Below are positions 6,919-12,816 of a stretch of 12,816 nucleotides of DNA, one piece after another. This DNA is from Bacteroidota bacterium. GTDB taxonomy: Bacteria > Bacteroidota > Bacteroidia > Chitinophagales > Chitinophagaceae. Where the stretch lies: NCBI GenBank assembly GCA_023423835.1, contig JAFAEW010000024.1, forward strand, positions 1-12,816. Direction: 5' to 3'. The notes under the pieces are model-generated. The model worked only from the letters and a program-made list of their open reading frames with translations. It did not search any database and was not told the DNA's origin. The first letter of the stretch is position 1, and the number at the start of each line of letters is the position of its first letter. A program made the position numbers and the translations under genes.

Positions 6919-7533
6919 TTACTTCTCAGTAATCTGGATTCTTATGTCGTGCGTCGCGGCTTCATCGCCTCCGAAATATGGATTGAGTTTGTAGCGCTGA
7001 TTTTTTCCTGAACAGGCCCTCGGCATTTCCACTGTTTTTCCGTTTACAGTGAAAATATAAGAACCGTCAATGCACTCAATGCCGCAGTTGATCTCGCTGC
7101 CAATGGCTGCAGTAGTGATTTCCTTCCACAACATTTGTTCATTGAAGTGAACGAAGGCAAAGATTCTTAAGGAATCGTTGCTCCATCTCCATCCAACCCT
7201 GGCACTGTTGGTCAAATGTTGGTCACCGCAATCTGAAAATCCATATAACTTATTAATATCGGCCTGGTTGGCAGCATCAATTGTGGAATAAATACAGGAA
7301 CTGTCAAACACAGCAGAAAAATTCAGCGATAATTTGTTAGTAAATGAAAACGGATCGGGCTTTGAGTAATGGGCTCCTTTTTTAATCAAAAACATCTTTG
7401 GAACGCCAACCTTTAATGCATCGAACGATTCAGTCTGCGTCGGATTTGTTTGTTCGGTGATGGAGGATTCTTTGGAACAGGAAACAACGAAAGCAAGGCA
7501 TACCGCGAGGTACGCGAAAATGGTCTTTTTCAT
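6919..7533 (-). CDS. Lipoprotein of unknown function
   Basis: I chose the ATG at 7533, not the one 36 nt upstream, because it gives a clean lipoprotein signal: MKKTIFAYLAVCLAF followed by VVSC with the lipidated cysteine at residue 19. The mature protein begins with a Ser/Thr/Gln-rich linker (SKESSITEQTNPTQTES) and is otherwise one compact domain of ~160 aa, rich in alternating strand-like segments and containing six cysteines that could form disulfides (SSCIY, SDCGD, NCGIEC, RACSGK). The C-terminal RYKLNPYFGGDEAATHDIRI has the feel of a beta-sandwich binding domain seen in Bacteroidota hypotheticals, but I cannot assign a family. It is probably anchored to the outer membrane. It sits 170 nt beyond the ECF sigma gene on the same strand; a link is possible but no shared promoter motif was seen. 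Confidence 0.8.
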   Translation of the reverse strand: MKKTIFAYLAVCLAFVVSCSKESSITEQTNPTQTESFDALKVGVPKMFLIKKGAHYSKPDPFSFTNKLSLNFSAVFDSSCIYSTIDAANQADINKLYGFSDCGDQHLTNSARVGWRWSNDSLRIFAFVHFNEQMLWKEITTAAIGSEINCGIECIDGSYIFTVNGKTVEMPRACSGKNQRYKLNPYFGGDEAATHDIRIQITEK

Positions 7534-7703
7534 GAGAGATATTGATTTTAAGACTGCAAAGGAATGCAATAAGGAGAAAATTAAGGACTTAAAATCAACT
7601 GAAATTCGCTTAAGATTCGCTTCAAAACGCTATTCTTTTTATCTGATTCCAGGATGAATACAAATAAAGACAGCAGCAGTTGGTTTGAATAATAAGATAA
7701 TTT

Positions 7704-8366
7704 CTATTCCGAGATTTTTCTGATTTCATGCATCACCCTTTCCACCATTGCATCGCAATAAATTAAATTGAATTCAAAAATTTCCTCTGAAGAATAAGAT
7801 TTCGAAATTTCCTTTTGCAGCATTGTCTTTGCACGGTTTAAGCGCACTTTTACATTCGATTCCGAAAGATGCAAAACATCGGCTGTTTCCTTTACACTCA
7901 TGCCATTCAGTTCGCGAAGGGTAAACACATTTCGGTACGGTTCCGGTATATGCACGATAGCCTGTTCCAATATCGTTCTCAACTCGTCATTCACAATTCT
8001 TCTTGAATTGGTTTCATTGCTGTTAAACATCGGTGTTGATTTTTCCTCAATAGAATTTGTTGTCTTCTCTCTTTGCCAAGATGATCTCATTTTTTTGTGA
8101 TAGCAGTTGTTCAACATGATTCTGGTGAGCCAGGTAAGAAAAGAAGATCGGTTTTCAAAGGCGGGCAGGTTAATAAACGCTTTTACATAGGTATCCTGCA
8201 TCAGATCTTCCACATCTTCATGGTGATAACCGTAAGAGCGGCCGATCTTATACAAATAGGAATTATACCGGTGCACGATTACCCGGTAGTGATCGATCTC
8301 TCCTGAAAGTACTTTTGAAATAATTTCACCATCAGAAGTTTCTTTGGAAATAATAGCTGGATTCAT
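7704..8366 (-). CDS. ECF-type RNA polymerase sigma factor
   Basis: This 220-aa protein has the two-domain ECF sigma layout. Region 2 spans about residues 26-92 (YRVIVHRYNSYLYKIG, DVEDLMQDTYVKAF, FLTWLTRIMLNNCYH) and binds core polymerase and the -10 element. A ~35-aa Ser/Asn-rich linker follows, then region 4 at about 130-184 (LEQAIVHIPEPYRNVFTLRE, MSVKETADVLHLSESNVKVR), the helix-turn-helix for the -35 element. An extra C-terminal tail (190-220, with FEFNLIYCDAMVERVMHEIR) is longer than in minimal ECFs. No anti-sigma gene lies next to it. Its upstream region carries the same TGTAACC/ACTCTAT element as the DUF4142-cupredoxin operon, which suggests autoregulation and control of that operon. 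Confidence 0.95.
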   Translation of the reverse strand: MNPAIISKETSDGEIISKVLSGEIDHYRVIVHRYNSYLYKIGRSYGYHHEDVEDLMQDTYVKAFINLPAFENRSSFLTWLTRIMLNNCYHKKMRSSWQREKTTNSIEEKSTPMFNSNETNSRRIVNDELRTILEQAIVHIPEPYRNVFTLRELNGMSVKETADVLHLSESNVKVRLNRAKTMLQKEISKSYSSEEIFEFNLIYCDAMVERVMHEIRKISE

Positions 8367-8380
8367 GGCATTTTTTTAAT

Positions 8381-8419
8381 ATAGAGTAACCCCGGACCGA
8401 AAGGTTACATAAAGTTACA
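8381..8419 (-). promoter_or_regulatory. Candidate ECF-dependent promoter of the sigma gene
   Basis: On the minus strand TGTAACC (8403-8409), a GC-rich 15-nt spacer and ACTCTAT (8381-8387) lie 14 nt before the sigma ATG. A second TGTAAC (8414-8419) sits 10 bp further upstream, one helical turn away. The same two blocks, with a 16-nt spacer, precede the DUF4142 gene. Confidence 0.6.
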
Positions 8420-8451
8420 AAAAACCGCCACCCCCGGAAAGAGGGCGGCGG
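8419..8451 (-). terminator. Terminator of the DUF4142-cupredoxin operon
   Basis: On the minus strand CCGCCGCCC (8443-8451) pairs with GGGTGGCGG (8425-8433) with one mismatch, giving a GC-rich stem followed by TTTTTT (8419-8424). It ends the cupredoxin transcript just before the upstream TGTAAC copy of the sigma gene promoter, indicating separate transcription units. Confidence 0.75.
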
Positions 8452-8498
8452 AAAATGCACAGATCCTATCTGTCATCCAGAACCTATCCAGCTCATCC

Positions 8499-8837
8499 CT
8501 ATTTTTTGACCACGATTTTTCCTTTCATCGTAGGATGAATGGTACAGAAATAATCGAGATCTTCGTTTATCGCTTTCTTCCATGAACTACCGACTTCTAT
8601 AGTATCAGATTTCCATTTCATATCAGGAAAGGAAGCCACGTTGTGACTCACCATTCCTTGATTAATCCAGACAACGGTGTCGTTTTTATTTACCGTCAGT
8701 TCCTGCGGATTAAACTTCATTCCGCTGATAATGACCGTATCTGTAACCGGCGTTTCTGATGTAGGGGTTTCCGAACATCCCAAAATCATTGACGCAAGCG
8801 TCATCGAAAAAAATGCGTAGCAAAAACTGATTTTCAT
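8499..8837 (-). CDS. Cupredoxin (plastocyanin/azurin-like) lipoprotein
   Basis: This 112-aa protein has a signal sequence ending in the lipobox MILGC (Cys21 lipidated) and a ~75-aa type-1 copper domain. All four copper ligands are visible: His65 in VSHNV, then Cys98, His101 and Met104 in the closing loop YFCTIHPTMKGK (the CxxHxxM pattern). The strands KFNPQELTVNKNDTVVWIN and GKIVVKK are typical of the plastocyanin/pseudoazurin group. It is likely a membrane-anchored periplasmic electron carrier or copper-binding protein. It starts only 2 nt after the stop of the DUF4142 gene, so the two are certainly one operon. It ends before a strong terminator. The redox partner is unknown. Confidence 0.93.
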   Translation of the reverse strand: MKISFCYAFFSMTLASMILGCSETPTSETPVTDTVIISGMKFNPQELTVNKNDTVVWINQGMVSHNVASFPDMKWKSDTIEVGSSWKKAINEDLDYFCTIHPTMKGKIVVKK

Positions 8838-8839
8838 GA

Positions 8840-9373
8840 TTATTGCATTTTTGACTGAAGCATTTTTGCGTGTTCCAGGTGTTCATTGAGTAAGGGAGAA
8901 ACTTTGATAAGTAACTGTTTTAATTCTTCGTTTTTGCACTGCGGAATCAATACATCTGTTACGGTGCTGATGACGGCCTGGTGATAAGCCACTTCATTGT
9001 CAATATAAGCTTTGTCGAATGCTTTTCCTTCTTTTGCGTTGAGCATTTTTGTAGTGGTTTTTTCGCCGTCCAGTAATTGTTTGGTGAGCGGATTATCCTT
9101 GGGAGTTACATTGAGTTTTTTTGCAAGAGCAACCGCCTGTGCGATGATGGAATTATGATCTTTGATCATCGTTTGTGCAAATTGCTTCACATCTGCGTTG
9201 GTTGCCTTTTTCATTGCAATTTCACCGTAGTCAACATCAATCTTATTTGCGGTAACGGCTGCAGATGCAATCTCAGGATCTGTTAATTGCAATTTTTGTT
9301 GGGCGAATGTTGGAAAATAAAACAGGGTAAGTGAAAGGATGGTAAATACCATGGAGGATGCAAACTTTTTCAT
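8840..9373 (-). CDS. DUF4142 exported protein
   Basis: This 177-aa protein has a Sec signal peptide (hydrophobic core about residues 8-20, probable cleavage after TFA at 24) and a mature four-helix-bundle-like domain of the DUF4142 family. Characteristic segments are LTDPEIASAAVTANKIDVDYG, NADVKQFAQTMIKDHNS, KAFDKAYIDNEVAYHQAVI, and the C-terminal LLNEHLEHAKMLQ. The family has a ferritin-like fold and is widespread in Bacteroidota and Proteobacteria, often near stress regulators; a biochemical activity is not established. It is the first gene of a two-gene operon with the cupredoxin, and its leader has the same bipartite element as the ECF sigma gene, so it is a good candidate target of that sigma factor. 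Confidence 0.92.
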   Translation of the reverse strand: MKKFASSMVFTILSLTLFYFPTFAQQKLQLTDPEIASAAVTANKIDVDYGEIAMKKATNADVKQFAQTMIKDHNSIIAQAVALAKKLNVTPKDNPLTKQLLDGEKTTTKMLNAKEGKAFDKAYIDNEVAYHQAVISTVTDVLIPQCKNEELKQLLIKVSPLLNEHLEHAKMLQSKMQ

Positions 9374-9608
9374 GTTATTTGAAATTTTAAGTTGATAAAT
9401 TATCCATTAACACAGAAATAGAGTTTGCTGGGGCGGATTTGGTTACAAGCCATTTTGACAAATGAAAAGGAGTGATCAATCAAAGAGTACCTTATTCAAG
9501 AACACATTCAGGAGGCTATTTATGCCATCTTATCAATTTAGGACAATTTGTAGAACAGAGTGTTCCTGCTTAAAGTAATGCTGTATTTTTTAGTTCGATC
9601 AAAAGAAT
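9374..9608. other. Intergenic region between nth and the DUF4142 operon
   Basis: This 235-nt stretch holds the DUF4142 operon leader with the ECF-like element on its right-hand half (9418-9447) and otherwise no supported gene. A GAACAC/GTGTTC pair about 55 nt apart (near 9499 and 9558) is too distant to call a terminator. Confidence 0.5.
9418..9447 (-). promoter_or_regulatory. Candidate ECF-dependent promoter of DUF4142-cupredoxin operon
   Basis: On the minus strand TGTAACC (9441-9447), a 16-nt spacer and ACTCTAT (9418-9424) match the element before the sigma gene, seven of seven bases in both blocks. The downstream block lies 44 nt before the DUF4142 ATG. Confidence 0.6.
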
Positions 9609-10373
9609 TTAAACTTCGGTTTTGCTTACAGCCCACTGGTTATAATATGCGCAAACCGGGCGCATTAAACATTCGGGGCAGAGCGGTTTTGGTCTGCATA
9701 TTTCGCGGCCTAAAAAAGACATCGACATACCTGCTTCCCATTCTTTTTTTGGCAATTGCTGCATTATTTGTTGTTCGATCTTTTTAGGATCATCGGAGGT
9801 TGCGATGCCGAGCCTGTTACTAACCCTTACGGTGTGAAGATCAACCATCACGCCTTCTATTTCCGCGCCGGCAAACAGTTTAATAACGTTTGCAGATTTG
9901 CGGCCAATACCGGGCAGCTGTACCAGCGCTTCAATAGTTAATGGAATAGCAGCATCTTTTTTTACTTTGGATGCAATCTTTATTAACCATCCCGCTTTGT
10001 TGCGGCTATTGCGAATCTTAGAAATGAGTGGCTGTAACTTTTCAGGCGTTGCTTTTGCAAGGCTTGCCATGCCTGGAAAAGCTTTGAATAGATCGGGGGC
10101 AATCAGGTTTACGACTTTGTCTGTTGTTTGTGCAGCCAAAACAACCATTACGAGCATCTGGTATAAATTTTCTGCTTCCAACGGATGCTTTGTTTTCGCG
10201 TATTTCTTAATCAGCGGCTTCACTGCTGCCGGCCAATCGATGAGTGGTTGTTTTTGCACTTTTGATGTTTTTGATCGGGACACTAAAGTAGATATTTTTT
10301 CAATCCTGCTTTCTTTTTCGATTGGGGGCGCTTGCGGCATTACTTTTTCAGTTAAATGCCGGTGGATTGTCAA
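9609..10373 (-). CDS. nth: Endonuclease III family DNA glycosylase
   Basis: This HhH-GPD protein acts in base excision repair, removing oxidised pyrimidines and nicking the abasic site. Visible features are AAQTTDKVVN (80-89), the helix-hairpin-helix LPGIGRKSANV (153-163) with catalytic Lys159, and VDLHTVRVSNRL with catalytic Asp178. A C-terminal cysteine cluster, Cys226, 232, 235 and 241, should hold a [4Fe-4S]. The first spacing is C-x5-C rather than the x6 of E. coli Nth; the later spacings (x2, x5) are normal. At 254 aa it is longer than E. coli Nth (211) because of a ~45-residue basic N-terminal extension; a start at residue 12 (10340) is also possible. It follows the PorP-family gene by 47 nt on the same strand. 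It may be an Nth paralogue. Confidence 0.9.
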   Translation of the reverse strand: MTIHRHLTEKVMPQAPPIEKESRIEKISTLVSRSKTSKVQKQPLIDWPAAVKPLIKKYAKTKHPLEAENLYQMLVMVVLAAQTTDKVVNLIAPDLFKAFPGMASLAKATPEKLQPLISKIRNSRNKAGWLIKIASKVKKDAAIPLTIEALVQLPGIGRKSANVIKLFAGAEIEGVMVDLHTVRVSNRLGIATSDDPKKIEQQIMQQLPKKEWEAGMSMSFLGREICRPKPLCPECLMRPVCAYYNQWAVSKTEV

Positions 10374-10420
10374 ATGGCTGGTGCAAGTATTAGCGCATTT
10401 AAGCAGATGAGAACGGGTTC

Positions 10421-11425
10421 TCAGAATTTTGGACAGGGCAATCCGCGGCTGTTTTTTTGTGGAATGAAGATCACTGATAATTCAAATCCGCCCTTACTTT
10501 GGGACGCAGTTTTAAGATCAGAAGTATTCAGGTCGTAGCTGAGACCAAAGCGCAGACTGTTATATTCCAATCCCACATAAGGAATCAAGGCATCTTTCAC
10601 GCGTACAAACGCACCTCCATAAAAATTGACCGGATTTTCTGTTGACCCGGAGGCCGCAAACTGAAGCGCAGCTCCCACTACCGTTTCACCTGCTCCGGCT
10701 TGCGTAGTGTAGAGTGCACTCACATGAAGGGTGGTTACATCACCGGTAGGAAAATATCCGCCTGCATGAAAAGTGGCTCTCGGATACAAAAGGTAGTAAG
10801 CTGAAGGAGTAAAGTTTTGTTTGGGCCGGTTAATGTGGTACAAGCTGACACCCGCGTAAAAATTATTTTTTTCATTGGTGCTTTGCGTGTACAGCAATCC
10901 GGCATTCACATCAAAATAATGCGAACTTAGGGCGGTATTGTTGAAGGTTTCGCGGGTAACGCCTGTAAATCCAAGTGGCGTCAGTTGATCCTCAAACTTC
11001 AATTGCGACGTATTGATCATCATATTACTATAGCTTGCCTGCAATCCTGCGCCAATCTGTTGAAATCCATCTTCGTCAAGACCCTTATGAAAGGCCGTGG
11101 AAACGGAGAAATAATTAAAGGAAACGGCGCCATCGGCACTTTTGTCGGTAAATCCCATAAAGCCAAGTCCCCAGGTATCTCTGTAATCGATCAGTTTGGT
11201 TAAGATTGGAAAATCAACCGAAACGGTTGCAGTCTGGTAGGCGCGGTTTATGGTGGGCCATTGATCACGGTAATTGGCGGCAATTCTCGCCGATCCGTCA
11301 AACTTTCCGGTGAAGGAAGGGTTGAGCGTAAGCGGTGAGGCAAAGAATTGGGAAAAATGAGGATCCTGTCCGAAAGAAACGAACCCAATTAAAAGAAATA
11401 CTATTTGCAATAAAAGTCGCTTCAT
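10421..11425 (-). CDS. PorP/SprF-family T9SS outer-membrane protein
   Basis: This 334-aa protein begins with a signal peptide (MKRLLLQIVFLLIGFVSFGQ) and then the family's hallmark DPHFSQFFASPLTLNPSFTG, followed by ANYRDQWPTINRAYQT and GLGFMGFTDKSADG. The rest is a run of amphipathic strands ending in GLSYDLNTSDLKTASQSKGGFELSVIF, as expected for a ~14-strand outer-membrane barrel. PorP/SprF proteins work with the type IX secretion machinery, typically anchoring or helping export of particular type B sorting-domain proteins and gliding adhesins. These genes often sit directly after a large adhesin gene; here the upstream gene is upp, so its partner is elsewhere. The identification is secure; the client protein is unknown. 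Confidence 0.94.
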   Translation of the reverse strand: MKRLLLQIVFLLIGFVSFGQDPHFSQFFASPLTLNPSFTGKFDGSARIAANYRDQWPTINRAYQTATVSVDFPILTKLIDYRDTWGLGFMGFTDKSADGAVSFNYFSVSTAFHKGLDEDGFQQIGAGLQASYSNMMINTSQLKFEDQLTPLGFTGVTRETFNNTALSSHYFDVNAGLLYTQSTNEKNNFYAGVSLYHINRPKQNFTPSAYYLLYPRATFHAGGYFPTGDVTTLHVSALYTTQAGAGETVVGAALQFAASGSTENPVNFYGGAFVRVKDALIPYVGLEYNSLRFGLSYDLNTSDLKTASQSKGGFELSVIFIPQKNSRGLPCPKF

Positions 11426-11484
11426 CGAGCAGTTTTTGGGAACGGTAAAATAACGAATAAAACTTTATTTAAGTATAACTTCAT

Positions 11485-12138
11485 TTACGCCTGCGATTTA
11501 CTGCCATAGGCGAGGTCGCCTGCATCGCCGAGGCCGGGAACGATATAGCCTTTAGCTGTTATTTCCTCATCAATATCTCCGCACCAGATATCGATTTCAT
11601 TTCCAATTTCCCGCAGCAGGTATTGAATTCCTACCGTGCTGGCGATGGCGCAAACAACGTAGATCTTCTGCGGAATTCCCACTTCTTTGATCGCATTGAT
11701 GGCTTTTACAATGGAAGAACCGGTTGCAATCATCGGATCCGAAATTACAACCACTTTATTTTCTGTGGATGGGCTGCTCAGGTATTCCATTTCAATTTCA
11801 AAACTTCCATCCCGGTGGTGCTTGCGATAGGCGGAAATAAAGGAGTTTTCGGCATGATCAAAATAATTAAGCATGCCATTATGTAGCGGAATTCCGGCTC
11901 TTAAAATGGTTGCCAGCACCGGCTGCTCAGCCAGTATCTTACTCCTGTGAATGCCGAGGGGCGTTGTGATTTCCTTTTCTTCCCACTTCAGTTCCTTACT
12001 GATTTCATACGCCATAATTTCCCCAATACGCTCGAGGTTGCGGCGAAAACGCATCCGGTCGTGCTGCACCTTTACATTGCGTAATTCGCTGATCCAGTTA
12101 TTAAGCACGCTAAACTCTTTACTGAGATTTTTAACCAT
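11485..12138 (-). CDS. upp: Uracil phosphoribosyltransferase
   Basis: This 217-aa protein converts uracil and PRPP to UMP in pyrimidine salvage. It has the type I PRTase fold with the PRPP loop VVISDPMIATGSS (130-142), the ATILRAGIPL substrate strand (76-85), and the C-terminal uracil-binding stretch YIVPGLGDAGDLAYG (198-212), all diagnostic for Upp. Length is close to the usual 205-215; the N-terminus carries about eight extra residues (MVKNLSKEFSVLNNW). It is divergent from the cysteine hydrolase gene, with 137 nt between the starts, and 59 nt upstream of the PorP-family gene on the same strand. No terminator with a good U-tract separates it from that gene. Confidence 0.97.
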   Translation of the reverse strand: MVKNLSKEFSVLNNWISELRNVKVQHDRMRFRRNLERIGEIMAYEISKELKWEEKEITTPLGIHRSKILAEQPVLATILRAGIPLHNGMLNYFDHAENSFISAYRKHHRDGSFEIEMEYLSSPSTENKVVVISDPMIATGSSIVKAINAIKEVGIPQKIYVVCAIASTVGIQYLLREIGNEIDIWCGDIDEEITAKGYIVPGLGDAGDLAYGSKSQA

Positions 12139-12143
12139 GCCGC

Positions 12144-12204
12144 TAAGATAATTGAAGTAATGAAATCAGTGATAAGATAATTGAAAACCCTGCCTGTTGC
12201 AGGG
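12144..12204. repeat. Direct repeat and small palindrome in the upp/hydrolase intergenic region
   Basis: TAAGATAATTGAA occurs twice (12144-12156 and 12173-12185), 29 nt apart, right upstream of upp. Next to it CCCTGC (12188-12193) and GCAGGG (12199-12204) form a 6-bp inverted repeat with a 5-nt gap. These may be regulator sites or chance; no matching regulator is present in the window. Confidence 0.4.
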
Positions 12205-12224
12205 AAGACCGGTATCTTCACGCC

Positions 12225-12258
12225 TTTCGTATTAATGAGAATCTATTCCCTAAATTTG
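12225..12258 (+). promoter_or_regulatory. Candidate promoter of the cysteine hydrolase gene
   Basis: TAAATTTG (12251-12258) is a perfect match to the Bacteroidota -7 consensus TAnnTTTG. TTTCG (12225-12229), 21 nt upstream, is a fair -33 element. The start codon follows 17 nt after the -7 box. Confidence 0.6.
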
Positions 12259-12275
12259 CGCCTAATAAGCATGAA

Positions 12276-12816
12276 ATGGAATTACTGATACATTCAAAGC
12301 CGTTGTCGATCCGTCAGGTGGAGGCCGATAAGACGCTGGTGGTGGTAGTAGATATGATCAACGGATTTACAAAAGAAGGCGCCTTGAAAAGTGACAGGAT
12401 CAAAACCGTCATCGATCCCATTGCAAATTTGGTGAAAGGCTGCAAAGAAAGAAAAATCGAAACCATCGCTTTTTCTGATCATCACAGTGCTGAAAGTCCC
12501 GAGTTTTCGTCCTTTCCGCCGCATTGTCTTGAAAACAGCAGCGAAAGCATGCTGGTGGAAGAATTGGAACAGGTGGGATTGCATTCCATTTTTCCCAAAA
12601 ACAGCACCAACGCATTTTTTGCTCCCGGATTTCAGAAGTACCTGGAAAGCCGCGATTACGAAAATTTCATCATCACGGGCAACTGCACCGACATCTGTGT
12701 ATTGCAATTTGGTACTACCCTGAAAGCTTATTTCAATGAGAAAAACAGGGCGGTTCGGATAATCGTGCCTCAAAATATGGTGGAAACCTACGATGCGCCC
12801 AATCATCCTGCTGCAT
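12276..12816 (+). CDS. Nicotinamidase/isochorismatase-family cysteine hydrolase, 3'-truncated by window edge
   Basis: Translation from ATG 12276 gives 180 codons without a stop before the edge. The catalytic triad of the family is visible: Asp in VVVVDMINGF (residues ~22-31), Lys in FPKNSTNAFF (~107-116), and Cys in NCTDICVLQF (~137-146). SDHHSAESPEFSSFPPHC supplies the Asp/His residues that bind the metal in nicotinamidases. This favours nicotinamidase (nicotinamide to nicotinate, NAD salvage) over isochorismatase, but the C-terminus is missing and the PncA signature is not exact, so I give no symbol. The ATG at 12271 is out of frame and stops at once. The gene has its own good -7 element and is divergent from upp. 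Confidence 0.85.
   Translation, partial: MELLIHSKPLSIRQVEADKTLVVVVDMINGFTKEGALKSDRIKTVIDPIANLVKGCKERKIETIAFSDHHSAESPEFSSFPPHCLENSSESMLVEELEQVGLHSIFPKNSTNAFFAPGFQKYLESRDYENFIITGNCTDICVLQFGTTLKAYFNEKNRAVRIIVPQNMVETYDAPNHPAA

Noticed and set aside
7457..7657. Plus-strand ORF across the lipoprotein gene start
   Set aside because: It is antisense to a convincing lipobox signal peptide and shows no protein features.
9522..9578. 18-codon micro-ORF preceded by AGGAGG
   Set aside because: The Shine-Dalgarno-like sequence is eye-catching, but the peptide is not recognisable and this phylum rarely initiates that way; not enough support.
9898..10410. Plus-strand 170-codon ORF opposite nth
   Set aside because: The opposite strand encodes a clear HhH-GPD glycosylase with catalytic residues; this frame has no recognisable features.
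11426..11484. Terminator between upp and the PorP-family gene
   Set aside because: Only a short AATAAA/TTTATT pairing with a 2-nt loop is present, not a credible stem.
12294..12806. Long minus-strand ORF opposite the cysteine hydrolase
   Set aside because: The plus strand has the catalytic Asp, Lys and Cys motifs and a good promoter; the antisense frame shows no family features.

Overview
The window looks like chromosomal DNA from a member of the Bacteroidota, probably a Chitinophagales/Sphingobacteriia-type organism. This rests on a PorP/SprF-family type IX secretion (T9SS) outer-membrane protein, a leftover T9SS sorting tail, Bacteroidota-type -7 promoter elements (TAnnTTTG), general lack of Shine-Dalgarno sequences before starts, and small SpII lipoproteins. 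No rRNA, tRNA, phage, transposase or CRISPR array was seen.

Layout. (1) 1-1862, plus strand: the 3' part of a YceI-family lipid/isoprenoid-binding protein, a two-domain MhqO-type ring-cleaving dioxygenase, and a tiny GNAT-like acetyltransferase; the first two suggest a quinone/aromatic stress operon entering from the left. (2) 1863-2893: about 1 kb without an intact gene. It holds a faint minus-strand ORF remnant, a signal-peptide-like gene start that runs straight into a repeat, and four ~100-bp hairpin-rich repeats in A-B-B-A order. (3) 2894-6629, plus strand: rpsO, pnp and prfB, each followed by a clear terminator. prfB needs a +1 programmed frameshift at an AGGAGG-TAT-CTT-TGA-C site, so its true 5' end is at 5546. 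pnp has a foldable leader. (4) 6630-6918: two bidirectional hairpins bracketing an orphan T9SS C-terminal sorting domain on the minus strand. (5) 6919-9373, minus strand: an unrecognised lipoprotein, an ECF sigma factor, a type-1-copper cupredoxin lipoprotein and a DUF4142 protein. The sigma gene and the DUF4142-cupredoxin operon share an upstream bipartite element, TGTAACC-N15/16-ACTCTAT, suggesting one ECF-controlled regulon. (6) 9609-12138, minus strand: an endonuclease III-family glycosylase with an unusual Fe-S cysteine spacing, a PorP/SprF protein, and upp. (7) 12276-end, plus strand: a nicotinamidase/isochorismatase-family cysteine hydrolase cut by the window edge, divergent from upp.

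Most genes are housekeeping: ribosome and RNA turnover, translation termination, base excision repair and pyrimidine/NAD salvage. The points most worth a second look are the candidate ECF promoter motif, the repeat array abutting a broken gene start, the orphan T9SS tail and the prfB recoding site.
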